64,000 nucleotides of DNA. Origin: Ignelater luminosus (lineage: Eukaryota > Arthropoda > Insecta > Coleoptera > Elateridae). Both the position numbers and the translations under genes were made by a program. The stretch's first letter is position 1. Each line of letters starts with the position of its first letter. The DNA lies in assembly GCA_011009095.1 (NCBI GenBank), contig VTPC01008612.1, positions 1 to 64,000 on the forward strand, in the 5' to 3' direction. The notes beneath the pieces are model-generated. The model saw nothing but the letters and a program-made list of their open reading frames with translations. It was not told the DNA's origin and did no database searches. Shown here piece by piece: positions 23,871 through 34,966 of this stretch.

Positions 23871-26800
23871 TTGTGAGATATTAAAACAAACACTGTTTTC
23901 CAAGCATGCGGCTGATGCACAATCTCTTCCAACGTGCCAATTTGCATTTACACTAACGGGGAACACTTGAACAATTTCCAAAGAGAATCTACTATTGCTA
24001 CACCTTTCTTCGTCTATGACACTGATGGATAAATTTGGCCATCGAAGTCCAATTGGTTTGTGTAGGAAAACCTATTGGCAACAACTAACTCTAGAGTAGA
24101 AATTTAACCAAACAATCTAGTTTTGATGTTCAAACTGTTAAGTATCAAACCCGCTGTCATACGAACTAATTCGGGCCTGGGAATCAAGCCTGCCAACCTC
24201 TGATGTACAAGTTAGGATGGAGGTTTGCTCTTTTGACTCCCAATATGACTATGGTGGTTACTTTATTTTCATATTAATTACTGAGTCTCTTCTTTTTTTA
24301 TATATTTATGGCTAGGAAAGATCCATGTTCATATTCGGTCCTGTCTTTTGCTTTACACAAACAGTTTACAGTTTTTATCAAGTAGTGTTTTTGTGAGAAT
24401 TTATTTCTTTTGTTATTTTTTTCGTTTCTCTTTCCAAAATTAGTTTTTTACAACATCTTTTGCTTTGGTAGACTATTATATAGATTCCAATGCTTGAGGT
24501 TGGTTGAGGTTGATTTTTAGAAACGTTGTTGACAGTCTCTGATTCAGAATCTTATTAGTTCTTAATTTGTTATCTTAATAATTTCTCTGAGTTTTAGTTT
24601 GCTGAATAACTGTTTCTAGATACTTCAGGAGTTCAGTGAACAACACTTCCATTTCCACTTGGTGTTTACTGTTTGCATACTTCTACTTCAGTTCTTCCAG
24701 TTTGTACTGTATTCTTTCCTGTCCTCAGCTCTTCGAGCAAATGTTCTTTAGCATTAACTACAACAATATCCTTCTTTAACGCATTTTTTAAAGCCACTAT
24801 GCTTTGTTGTCTTCAAGTGGTGTATGACTACTTTTTTCCTTCCTATTTCCTTTCTGTGCAATTGAGCCTCAGCTTGTCGTTGGTGTCCTTTTTTATCATC
24901 AATTCCATAAAAATACAGAATTGCCTAAAATAAATTTTTAAGTTAGGATCAAGCTTTTCATGGTCTATGCCGGCTTTGTGAATTGTAACTGCCTAATAAC
25001 TTTTTCAATCAATTGGGCCTTACGGTCTTTTCGGCCCAAATGAGTTCTTTGGATCTCTCCTCAATTAGGCTAAATTTCTAAAGCAGTTAGTATTAAATTT
25101 GATAACATAGCTATTTCGTTATTTCAAAAAACAAATTTTTATTATTAAATAATATCGTTTGTCTGGAGAATAGAATTAATTACTTTCTCGTTGTGATGTT
25201 TGGTAGTTTGGAGGAGAACCTGTTGGTAAAGTACATCTTGATGTTGGAATTTCGAGACATTCAATACAAACATTCGGGAGTTAGTTCCTGTCGAAATACG
25301 GTGCACTGACGGTCGTCAAGGAGACCAGTCTCTGTTAGATTTCTGTGCGTATTTTTGAAAAATCTGCCTAATACTGATCAACCATTATAAGATACCGTCT
25401 GACAAAAGTTTGTGCCTTTAAATCTAGCTTTAGTGCTTTGGTGCAATAAACTTTGGGTTGTATCTGAATTTACTAATGGTTAACTTATTGTTTGTTAGAT
25501 GTAGTTCTTAAAATTTGATGACATTATTCTGAAAGATATTTTTGCGGATTTTTAACAAAGCACATTGAGAAATAAATGTCACGTGATTCCAGAAAGACTT
25601 TTTCAGAAACAAGAGATGCAAATTAAAATTCCTAAAAGCGGATAAATGTTCTACGATCGCTTTTGGGCATATTCGGTTTCTACTTTTAGAGAAGTCTCTC
25701 TGGGATATGTGACATTTATTCTTCCTTGCGCTTTAGTAAGAATTCTATAAGGATATCTTTGAAAATAATGTCGTCAAATTGTAAGAACGACAAATAAAAA
25801 ATTTGCAACTTACAATATATCATTCCGTTAAATATTTATTTGGCATACCGTTGAGTATTTCTGGAAACTGTTAAAGCTTTCTTGATTTAAAATATCTTCT
25901 ATTATTTATAAAAATAGTTAGTCTCTTGATTTATTTTTCTTAATTAAAATGTAATGAAGACCAAAGTTGATCAAAGTAAGAAAGATTGTTTTGCTTTGCC
26001 GTGCTGCGCCATCTCTAAGTCTTCCCTATAGCGGCTCCGGTCGCATGTTAGGCATACGGTCTGATTGTGACGCATTAAAGCGCTTATTATAATTTTCTTG
26101 GGGTAGAAACTGGTGTGGTTAGGCTGCCTCATATTTGTGTGCCCTGACACAATTGCACTCTTAAGAGAATTGCAAAAGTATTTTCTCGGAAAACCAGCAC
26201 ATTCCCGGTGTAACCACCAAGCCCTGCAATGACCTTGATATAACTACAAGGTGTTTTAGATTAAGTTCCACATAAAAAGCATGCTGAGTTAATTATTGAC
26301 TTTAATAATTGCACATCGTCTCCATTGCGTTGTTCTTTGACGGTACGTTTTTAAAAACCTAAAATATTTTAGTTATATAAAGTTAAAAATGCATGGTTTG
26401 TAGACAACCTTAATTAATTTTTAATTGAGTGCCTTGACTATTGCATTTTCAAAGCCACATCTGTTTGTGGTTGTAAACTCACTTTTGCTATTAAAAAGTA
26501 TGTAAATTAGTTTCAGTCTCAGTTTTAAAGTTTTGAGTACGTTTCTTCAAACTCTTAGAATGAACAGAATGTTTTGTAGTTAGTTTAGGATAAAACTAAT
26601 ATTGTCTTAGGTATGCTGGTATTGCATAGTTGGATTTAACATTTGAATCTGGACAGCTTCTATTATGGGTCCAGGTGTTAATTTCCTTATTCAAATATTA
26701 ACCATTTAATCATTACTTATGTACATTGAAGTTGTTGTTGATGCTACATTTTAATCAAATTAAGTCGAACTCTTAGAACATTTTAGAATAATGATGCTCT

Positions 26801-27886
26801 GATTTTAAATCCTAAACTCACAACTTGGAAGTATAATAAAAGAGAGATTCTTGAAACATGCACTTCCACATAAAATGATCATAGTTTAAGCAGTTAAAAC
26901 ATTCTTTGTAAATAATAATTTAAATTTTTAGATTCAATCTAGAATTGGTATAACAACAATGACAATACCTTAATTCATAATTTATAAAGTGAAAATCTGA
27001 AATTTCATATTTATTTTCCTTGCAAACACTAATAATTCCGAACATTTGAATATTTTAATTTTAAATGAAAATCTTCCTCAACGTGAATTGATTTTCAATA
27101 AGCAGCACAAGTTATTTCCCCTTTTTATATTCCGCTCTTAATTATTTTCTAAAAGACCAAAACCCATTCCCTAGAATTCAAACTTAAATGCATTAATCAT
27201 AATAGAATTACCTAATTTGCACGCTTAAATTAAATTCAACTCGTTTATAGAAAAAAGGAAAAGAAATTGAGGTTTGTATTGTTTGTGCTTCATTTGATGC
27301 TGAAGTAAATGAGAAACTCTTAAAGAAAATTCGAAGTTTTACAGCTACGGTCTGAAAGAGTAACAACTGGGCACTTTAATTAAACGGAAAACTTCAGCTT
27401 CTTTGCAACAGATATTTCTTATTACTTAGTAAACTTAGTTTATTTGTTTCCTTTTTTGTTTCAATGAACTTTTATGAATCAAAATTTAAGTGCTGACTCG
27501 AAAAGGTCACTTTTTACAACAGATAACATCGTGACCTATTTCTTTGATATTCTAAAATCAATAATAGGGAATACAATGGCATTTTAAGATTCTCTTTTTG
27601 TCTCCAGTATAAACTTGATACCTTGAGGGTTGAAGTGGGTTGGAGGTTATGCCTATTCGTCTCTAATAAAATGGTTTTAGAATTTTCTTCAGCTATTTTT
27701 CTTTCATTAAAAGAGTTCGTTTACCTTTTAAAAAATAAATAAAATCCCAAATGGAGGCTTTTATCATAGTAATATATAATGAATAATAACGTAATAAATT
27801 TTCATATAAATTGATTTACGTCTGTTTTTCTTCTACCTTCTGCAATAAATTAATTAAAAAGTTAAAAAATTAAATTTCAAAATTAC

Positions 27887-28028
27887 CTTTGAGTCGTAAA
27901 TTTTTCTCTTCTTGCACTTCATATTCGTCACTAAGCAGCACATCCCTTTTGCTTTTTTCTGATGGTTTATCATTTAGAACAGGTTCCACAGATACAAGCT
28001 CAAAGATGTTATTTGTTCGATTGAGTAT
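27887..28028 (-). CDS. Gyc88E: Gyc88E-type guanylate cyclase, mid-HNOBA exon with variable linker
   Basis: This exon has 142 nt, phase 0 in and phase 1 out, with acceptor tttcag and donor gtaatt. It opens with ILNRTNNIFELVSVEPV, strongly conserved in Gyc88E proteins. A hydrophilic linker (LNDKPSEKSKRDVLLSDEYE) follows, the least conserved part of the protein among insects. It ends in NLRLKG, which joins QMIYM of the next exon to restore the family's 'LRLKGQM.YM' motif. It is part of the PAS-like HNOBA domain that packs against the heme domain. No disruption is seen. Confidence 0.95.
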
Positions 28029-28840
28029 CTGAAATAACCTATTTTATATATATAACGTCCGTGTTAAGGATACACACTCATGATTCAGACTTTACTTTAT
28101 TCTGAAGCAATAGAAAAAGAAAACAGCTCTCTGAAAAGGTCTAAAGTGTGATGTCTTTTTTGTTGGTGTTTTGCTTTGAATTCATTTTCAATGATTTGTA
28201 GCTATTATAAAACATGTGGAAAATCAAATTGCCACGGAAAAATAAATCTTTTTGATTCTAAACTAATAGCTGTTTTCTTTTTTGTACTTTTAAGTTAATA
28301 CTGTCAGTATAATTTAATTTAAAGTCTAATGTTTTTAAGTCACTATTTATTAATTGAAACTGAGTCTTTGATGTGTACAGTCCATTTGTAAATTATTTCC
28401 ATTCTGTATTTGTTACTACGAAAGTTTGAAACTAGCGAGGATTATCATTACTGATGTATCTGGACACCTGTCGAATAAAAATATAAAAATAATATGCCAT
28501 GAATAAAAAACTGTTTGATATACCGTATTTAAGTGCACGCAACTCACGTAAAAATCGATATCTTTATATACAAGGTACCAGAAAAATAGTGCCAGAAAGA
28601 TTAAGGGCATACAGTATACACTGTGTGTTTTTATCTCGCACCATACTTATAGGCAACACAGCATACTTCCATAGATAGGTTTACGAAAACGCATTTTTAA
28701 AAAACTTATTAAACAGTAGGCTAGCTTGTAAAATAAGACATTTAAATTAAACGTTTAATTATTTCTGTCATTACATCTGAAATACTGTAGCAATCGGTGG
28801 CAATAATATATTTTAACGAAGAAAAACCAGACTGTTTCTT

Positions 28841-29010
28841 AATTTGAGCGAAGCCATGTTCTCGAGATGATATCAAAAAACTAAAAGTTTAGGTGTCTCA
28901 TAAAGTAAAAACAAAATTTTTAAAAATTTCTCAAATCTCGGCGGTCATTTTAACCATGTTCCCGAAGAGATATCAAAAAACAAAGCCACCACGTCCACGT
29001 GATCTTCAGT
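28841..29010. repeat. Dispersed repeat, two tandem units, also at 49717-49900
   Basis: Two units share 'gatatcaaaaaactaaaag'-type text preceded by 'aagccatgtt' or 'cggtcattttaaccatgtt'. The same words recur at 49717-49900 ('ggcggccattttgaccatgtt', 'gatatcgaaaaactaaaag'). No frame is kept. It directly precedes the left inverted arm at 29278 and may be part of the same repeat family. Confidence 0.65.
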
Positions 29011-29277
29011 ATTTGATGTAAAATCCAAATTTCAAGTAAAAATGTCAAAACTTAAAGGAAAATGCGGACAGACAGATAGACACACAGACTTTGCAAATTC
29101 AGAAACGACTCCCATCGAAGTTCGTTGAATATTAGCTGTTTTATTCGGTATAGTAGGTCGAGTTTTCCATTTCGTACGTGTTGCCACGAGAAACCATGCG
29201 AGAAAACTTTCTCGCACGATTTACCATGTCAATGAGTAAACAGTTGGTAACGACCTGCATTCTGTTTGTTTCTATTA

Positions 29278-29690
29278 GTCCAGTAAAATAAGGCAAAAAT
29301 AAGACCAAACCTCAGAATGAAAGATACAAGCTGAAGATTTGCATAGACTTTTGTCTCCACGTTCTAAAAACGGGCTAAAGTCTAATAAGATATCGTATCC
29401 GCTAGTCAAGATATCAAAAGTCAAAAGTCACAAAAATTGGTGTTTTACAAATATCTCGCTTCCTACGGCTTGTATGTCGTTGGAGGTTCTTACAAAACTT
29501 GTAGAGCATAAAATTCTCTACAAGTTTGGTTCTATGCATTTTTCTGTATGATTAGTCGTTTTCCAGATAAAGCACGCAGAGTCAGAAGTGCACATCCATT
29601 TATAGGTTAACGCTATTTAAACTGCGAAGCCAAATTCATAGTACACTTTACGAAGTTATTTATATAATAAAATATTATTATTGTCATTAT
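29278..29690 (+). repeat. Left arm of a long inverted repeat
   Basis: This segment is the inverted counterpart of 30585-30895. Anchor matches, outside to inside, are 'tccagtaaaat', 'catagac.tttgtct' with 'aaaaacgggct', 'acaagtttggttctat', 'tataggttaacgctat' and 'catagt.cacttt'. The left arm has about 100 extra nt near 29385-29490. The two arms enclose the cysteine-rich pseudogene at 29945-30340. Confidence 0.8.
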
Positions 29691-29944
29691 TAAAGTTAAC
29701 AAACTGTTATTGAAATTAAATGTTTTAAATACATTCTAAGTAATGCAGATGCACCAGTAGGTGCGACACAACATCTGCCCTGTTTAACAAAGGAAAACTG
29801 CAAATGTTCGAGAAAACCCCCGATTTGTACCAGTCAGCTCAATTATTCTAACTGGAAAACTCTCTCCAAATACATTATTCGAAAATTAAATTCTTGTTTT
29901 TTCAGCAATCTATAATGCTTCAAAATTAGAATTGATAATTTTAG

Positions 29945-30340
29945 GTGCACACAATTCATAAAATCAACAAGGCTCAACAGGCCGGTGAAATTATCATCTC
30001 TCCCATCTACAAGTGCAGCAGCTCGTCAGCATATCTATCAAGCCTATTTCCAGATCCAGACTGGTTAGGGAAGGATTTAAAACCTGAAAATTGGATATGG
30101 GATCTAGAGAACGAGATCCTGAAACCGACAACAACATTATTGCCACCAGCATCGGACGAACTATTGAATAGAATCTTCTGCAATTTCAACAAAGGTTGTG
30201 GCATAAACTGTGGATGTAGGAAATTAGGGCTGCAGTGCACCACAGTTTGTAATCAGTATCACGAACAAGCGTGCTTCAACGCCTCATCAATATCAAATTA
30301 TATTGATACAGAAAATGAATTTATTCCTGAGAGCCTTTAG
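29945..30340 (+). pseudogene. Relic of a multicopy insect cysteine-rich (CXC-like) protein
   Basis: The frame gives WLGKDLKPENWIWDLENEIL, then TTTLLPPASDELLNRIFCN and GCGINCGCRKLGLQCTTVC. This is the C-terminus of a protein I know as a highly repeated, uncharacterised family in insect genomes: 'LPPTSAAA..H..R.Y.Q.Q.WLG..L.PE.WGW', a proline stretch, then a cysteine cluster. The upstream part of the family, LPSTSAAARQHIYQAYFQIQ, is present but in another frame (29997-30060), so a single-base frameshift lies at about 30060-30070. Two expected cysteines are lost (IFCNF, NQYHE). The N-terminal two thirds is absent, and the first codon in frame is GTG, so it is not a real start. It is inactive. 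What the family does is unknown to me. Confidence 0.78.
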
Positions 30341-30584
30341 GTTTTAGAGTCCAATGTGACGGAAAACGAGGATGACGAAAAGGATCCGGAAATTGAACTT
30401 GGGCGACCACAAGAAAGTAAAGAAAGATGAGAAATCTTGAGACGCATGCCTACTAGTGATGGCCTTCAGAGGTGAACCGAGTAGCTTTTGATACTAGTTA
30501 CTAGGAGGTTGTGTATTGCATTACATCAGTACAACATGGATTAGGCCTAACAGTTAAAAAACTCGCCTTGCATTCTACCTCAAA

Positions 30585-30895
30585 CAATAATATATTTCAT
30601 TATATAATTAACTTTGCAAAGTGACTATGCATCTGGCTCCGCAGTTTACATAGCGTTAACCTATAAACGGATGCGAGCTTCCCATTCTCCGCACTCTCTC
30701 CTGAAAACGATTACTCATACAAAAAAATGAATAGAACCAAACTTGTAAAGAATTTTGTGTTCTACAACTTTTGTGTTAACCTACAATGACATGGCATAAA
30801 ACCGATTTTCAGCCCGTTTTTATAACGTCGAGACAAAGGTCTATGAAAATTTTCAGCGTTGTATTTTTCATTCCATTCATTTTACTGGATTATGT
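30585..30895 (-). repeat. Right arm of a long inverted repeat
   Basis: Reverse-complement partner of 29278-29690; the inner ends match through 'tttatataat.aaatat' and the outer ends through 'attttactgga'. The arms are clearly diverged from one another (many substitutions and indels), so they are not freshly made. Just beyond it, at about 30940, starts a transposase relic. Confidence 0.8.
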
Positions 30896-30939
30896 CATCT
30901 TTAGCATCGGTCGTAGAAAAAAAAATTCTAGAGAGAGGA

Positions 30940-31545
30940 AACTTTTATTAAACTAAAAGACCTCGACAAGCAACAAGCGAGGTTAATGAAGCCAAAGAGT
31001 TATTGCAGGGATGTTAGGAACTAGCTAGAGCTCAGTTCGCAACATTTTAGAAGGAAATGTGTTTCATCTTTATCACTTCAGGTAATGCGTTCAGATTAGT
31101 GGAGCGTAAACATGTTTTTCATTCGTATCATTGTAGGTTAGTTCAGCACGTAACCGAGGAATGTTACGCTCAACGTATACGGTTTTGTTAATTTATTCGA
31201 AGAGAATTAACAAAACCAGGACTTTTAAAAGCTTGTACTGTTTTTAGATGAAGCTAGATTTAGTAATAACGAGAAAGCTAATAGACATAATTGTCATTAT
31301 TATTCAGAAGAAAATTCTCACTGGATCAGGGAAAATCACACAATGTGTGGTGTAGAATTCTTGCGCATGACATTATTGGACCACATTTTGTTTAAGGTTA
31401 CCCGAATGGAGAAATGTATTTAGATTTCCTCGAAAATGTGTTACATACTTTATTAGAAGAAATCCCACTCAACATAAGGCAGATAATGTGATCTCAAAAT
31501 GATAGAGCTCCTGCCCATTAAGCATGTTAACGTGAAAAATTATCT
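30940..31545 (+). pseudogene. Mariner-type (DUF4817/DDE_3) transposase relic
   Basis: Readable pieces in order are SSVRNILEGNVFHLYHF (31028-31080), YHCRLVQHVTEECYAQRIRF (about 31125-31185), then LDEARFSNNEKANRHNCHYY and SEENSHWIREN (31246-31335). Next come GVRILAHDIIGPHFV, NGEMYLDFLENVLHTLLEEI and finally SQNDRAPAH (31493-31520). These match the helix-turn-helix tail, the first aspartate block ('DEA.F.N.G..N..N.HYW..ENPHW') and the second aspartate block ('QQDGAPAH') of the same broad class as the intact element at 19635-20939. Multiple stops and frameshifts are present and the third catalytic residue is missing. No inverted repeats were identified. Confidence 0.78.
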
Positions 31546-31574
31546 ATTTTGAAAATAGATCAATAGCAAGAAGT

Positions 31575-32235
31575 GCATTGCATCATCAACATTGTGGTAC
31601 ATTGGGTGGGTCCATAGTCTTAGCAACAAAATCAACACCATCTTGTTCCAATAAGTTTGTTGTTGCTTTGGCGTAATGTACCAAAGCTAAATCCAATCAA
31701 AATAAAGTTGAAGTATAGTGCTTTCTTAGAAATGGAAGCAACTCTGGCAAACTGTCTGTCATACAATATATTCTTTTTTGAATTTCTCCACACCAATTAA
31801 CATTTTAGAGTCTGAAAGAACCTCAGCTTGAAATGCAATATAGAACTATGAGCCTAGAATGGTAGCAAAGCTTTCATTGTCTAGTACCAAACATACGTTT
31901 CTTTCTCCAATTCTTTAAGCTAGTTTGTTGTTTAGTTCTTTTGACCGTACTCTTATTTACTAGTTGGACATTTTCTTGCAATTTATGCGATTTCCAGTAA
32001 TCACTTTCACTATCTTCAGATGAACTCCTGGATTACGGGCTGCATGTTTTCTCCCTGAACGTGGCTTTCAACAGGTAAATAATGTTTCAAGGTATCGTTT
32101 AAATAAATTGTCTACTACATTTCCAGCGATTTCTAGCTCTTTTGCGATGAAATATCTGGGTTGTTGTGGATTTCCCGGTCATTGGTGAATAATCTTCCGC
32201 GACTGGTTTTTTATTCATTTTCTACAATAGAAAGA
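31575..32235 (-). pseudogene. DD37E-type Tc1-mariner transposase relic
   Basis: On the minus strand, from right to left, pieces read DNLFKRYLETLFTC and KPRSGRKHAARNPG (N-terminal DNA-binding region with the GRPR-like motif, about 32115-32020). FLRKHYTSTLF and DLALVHYAKATTNLLEQDGV follow, then DFVAKTMDPPNVPQC (about 31730-31590). The 'D.A..HYAK...L' and 'PPNVPQ.RPIE' blocks are typical of a family whose last catalytic glutamate is 37 residues after the second aspartate; here the final 'RPIE' is lost. It lies tail to tail with the plus-strand relic ending near 31545. Stops and shifts are frequent. Confidence 0.7.
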
Positions 32236-33189
32236 ATTATCAGATTGACACTATTTATACAAGGTGATCTTTTTGAAAGTTCTATTTGTTGAGCATAGCA
32301 ACAAATGATTAAACAAGTGAATGAATCAAAAACTTTGATTTCTCCAGATTATATTCGAGACAGTCCTGCAGTATTTACGAATATGTGCTATTAGTTTTCA
32401 TATTATAGAAGCTAGCTTACTGTTTGATGAATTGTCTAAAAATATTATTTTTTGTAAAGCCAGTTTTGAAAGTATGGTTTGTTGCCTGTAAGTATAGTGC
32501 AAGATAAAAAGACCCACTCTGTATACTCTTCAAAATAAGCAAACACTTCATAGTAATAGCCACATAAAGTTTCATCCGTAAAACTTCAGGCCAATCAGAA
32601 CGTGATATACGAATCATTAGAAATTTTCAATAAAAGTTAATGTTAATGACATTACATTCTTGACACGATGTATATAAAAAATATCAAGGACATTTAATTT
32701 TTTCTTTTGAAGCTTTAAAGAAGTTAACTTCCTTATATTTGAAGAGGGCCACCTAAATGTCTCGGGCCAGCTACATGGCTAACGTGAGGCGTAAAGTGGA
32801 GGGGATAAAGGCGGTTGCTTCTCTGCAGTGAGGATGCTATTATGATATGCAATTTCATTTTTCTTAATTTTAGAGATGATCATAATCGACAAATGAAAAA
32901 TTGTCGTTATCACTTTTAATGCTGATTTACTTAGGTATTGAATAACTAATTAATTAAGTTATTTTATTAAATTGTAAACTATACCTAACTTTTTACATTA
33001 TTTGTAAATGGGTATATTTTGGTGTGAATGTAAGCTGTTTTTAAAAGAAATAACAACAGAAAAACTTTCAAAACGGTATGTTAAAAGTTTTTAATAACTG
33101 ACTGGTTTATGACTGTGTTCCGGTCCTCGGTTATATTTTAAAAAAATGACAGAGATGCTTTAAAATACCCTCAGCAATGGATAATTAAT

Positions 33190-33474
33190 GTGCTAGCAAA
33201 GGTGCATAAACTATTTATTGTTTTAATAAGTGGAATATACGAAGTGTTCTTGAATGCTACAAATCAACGCAAACTTTTATTTTATTTTAGCTCAAACTAT
33301 TGCGAAGACTTTGTTTTAAATTGTGAGTGTGGAAAGTCAAATCTGAATAAATGCATATTTAGTTTTTCGAATATACTTCTAAATAATTATTACAGAAAAA
33401 ACAAAGCAGACTTTAACAACCGGCATCAAAATAAACTGAAGAAACGCAAATTAAATACTGCTAAGCATAATTAA
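33190..33474 (+). other. Open frame of unknown value inside the TIR transposon
   Basis: Ninety-four codons starting from TTG or GTG-like context, rich in K, N, F and L, as expected for AT-rich DNA translated at random. There is a basic C-terminal run (NKLKKRKLN). No motif or family is recognised. I doubt it is a gene and list it only because it is the longest frame in this element's own DNA. Confidence 0.15.
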
Positions 33475-33673
33475 ATTAAAGGTACGACATATTTATTGGT
33501 TTATTTTCATCTCGTATGTTTATTTAATATATAATTATGCCATCCAAATTAATATATTAAATATTAGCAATTGCCTGTTTTCCAGGTGACTACAAAAATG
33601 CAATATGCTTATCAAACAACACATAAGCAAATACAAACTTCCATTTTTCTTATCTAGGTAACAAAATAAAATA

Positions 33674-34966
33674 CGAGGGCGGTTCAGTAAGTATCCGTGT
33701 TTGACGACAGAAGGCGTTCCTGAGGGAAGTTGGTGTTATCATCGTGTGCTGCCATCTATCAAACGACGGTATAACAAATTGCAGACTGATTGATAGGTTA
33801 GTTTGGATTTGACAGCCATTTGAGTAAGACGTGTTTCGTGATTTTAGCTAAAATGGAAAAAGAGCAGTATCGTTTGGTAATTCGCTTTCTGTTTTTGGAT
33901 GGGAAAAAATGCGAGGAGATAAAAGCAAAGTTGGATGCTGTTTATGGGGACACTTCGCCATCTATGACCACAATTAGATATTGGTTTAACGAATTTAAAC
34001 GTGGGCGAACATCCGTTTTTGATGAGGAGCGACCAGGACGCCCGGCAGACGTGGTTACCGAGGAAATCATTCAAAAAGTCCACGACATGATTCTCGCTGA
34101 TCGACGAACGAAAGTGCGTGAAATAGCAGAGGCCGTAGGTGTGTCGACCGGAACGGCAATTAATATTTTACATGATAAGTTGGCGATGAAAAAATTTTCG
34201 GCGCGGTGGGTGCCGCGATTGCTAACGGTAGACAACAAGCGGATGCGGCTGTTAACTTCGAAGCAGTGTTTGAAGCAATTTAAGCGAAATCCGAAGGAGT
34301 TTTTGCGTCGAGTTGTCACCGTTGATGAAACCTGGATTCATCATTACACACCAGAAACTAAGCAACAATCAAAACAATGGATTTCTCCCGGTGAATCTGC
34401 TCCAAAGAAGGCGAAGATGGTTCCATCGGCCGGAAAGGTCATGGCGACGATTTTTTTGGGATGCGAACGGCGTCATCCTCATGGATTTTTTAGAAAAAGG
34501 AAGAACGATCACTGGACAATACTACAGTGAGTTATTAGACAGCTTCGACAAAAAATTGAAGGAGACACGGCCGCATTTGGCGAAAAAGAAGGTGCTGTTT
34601 CACCACGATAACGCACCAGCACATTCATCCGGAGTTGTCGCCGCCAAACTGCATGAATTGCGTTATGAATTGCTGCCGCACCCCCTGTATTCACCCGATC
34701 TGGCTCCCTGCGACTTTTTCTTGTTTCCTAACATGAAGAAATGGCTCGCGGGAAAAAATTTAGCTCAAACGAGGAAGTCATCGCCGAGATAGAGGCGTAT
34801 TTTGGAGAGTTCGACAAATCCTATTTTTTGGAGGGGTTAAAAAAATGGCAGGAACATTGGGAAAAGTGTATATTTCTAAAAGGAGACTATGTTGAGAAAT
34901 AAAAAAAAATTTTTGAAAAAAATTGTGTCTTCATTTCTAACACGGGTACTTATTGAACCGCCCTCG
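33674..34966 (+). mobile_element. mariner element (DD34D), nested insertion
   Basis: A 1293-bp element with inverted ends 'cgagggcggttcagtaagta' (33674-33693) and, at 34966 reading inward, 'cgagggcggttcaataagta'. Each is flanked by TA (33672-33673, 34967-34968). The terminal repeats extend about 28-31 bp with three or four differences. It sits wholly inside the TIR transposon 32745-35378, so it inserted later. Its transposase gene has only two frameshifts, which suggests a moderately recent copy. Confidence 0.95.
33853..34902 (+). pseudogene. mariner transposase, two frameshifts
   Basis: The start is ATG 33853 (MEKEQYRLVIRF), since further upstream frame lies in the 5' non-coding part; the product would be about 349 residues, normal for mariner. 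Visible features are the N-terminal helix-turn-helix (1-110), the linker motif WVPRLL (119-124), D158 in VTVDETWIHHYTPE, then after frameshift 1 WDANGVILMDFLEKG and HHDNAPAH. LLPHPLYSPDLAPCDFFLF follows, whose last aspartate is 34 residues after that of HDN, giving DD34D. Frameshift 1 is an extra T in a T-run near 34450-34457. Frameshift 2 is a missing base in the A-run near 34753-34758, before the KF.SNEEVIAEIEAYF segment. Otherwise the gene is colinear to its stop TAA at 34900-34902. Confidence 0.95.

Larger units (their letters stand above)
13531..27886 (-). other. Gyc88E: Intron of 14356 nt
   Basis: The donor is gtaatt and the acceptor ttttcag. It holds a Tc1-like relic (16010-16560), a TTA microsatellite (16671-16695), a truncated non-LTR copy (17088-17961), the intact DD41D transposon (19635-20939) and a repeat related to the arms at 29278-29690 (about 23790-23870). 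GC-richer patches without a recognisable gene are at 21830-22060, 23410-23700 and 25990-26230. The remainder is AT-rich and shows nothing I can name. Confidence 0.85.
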
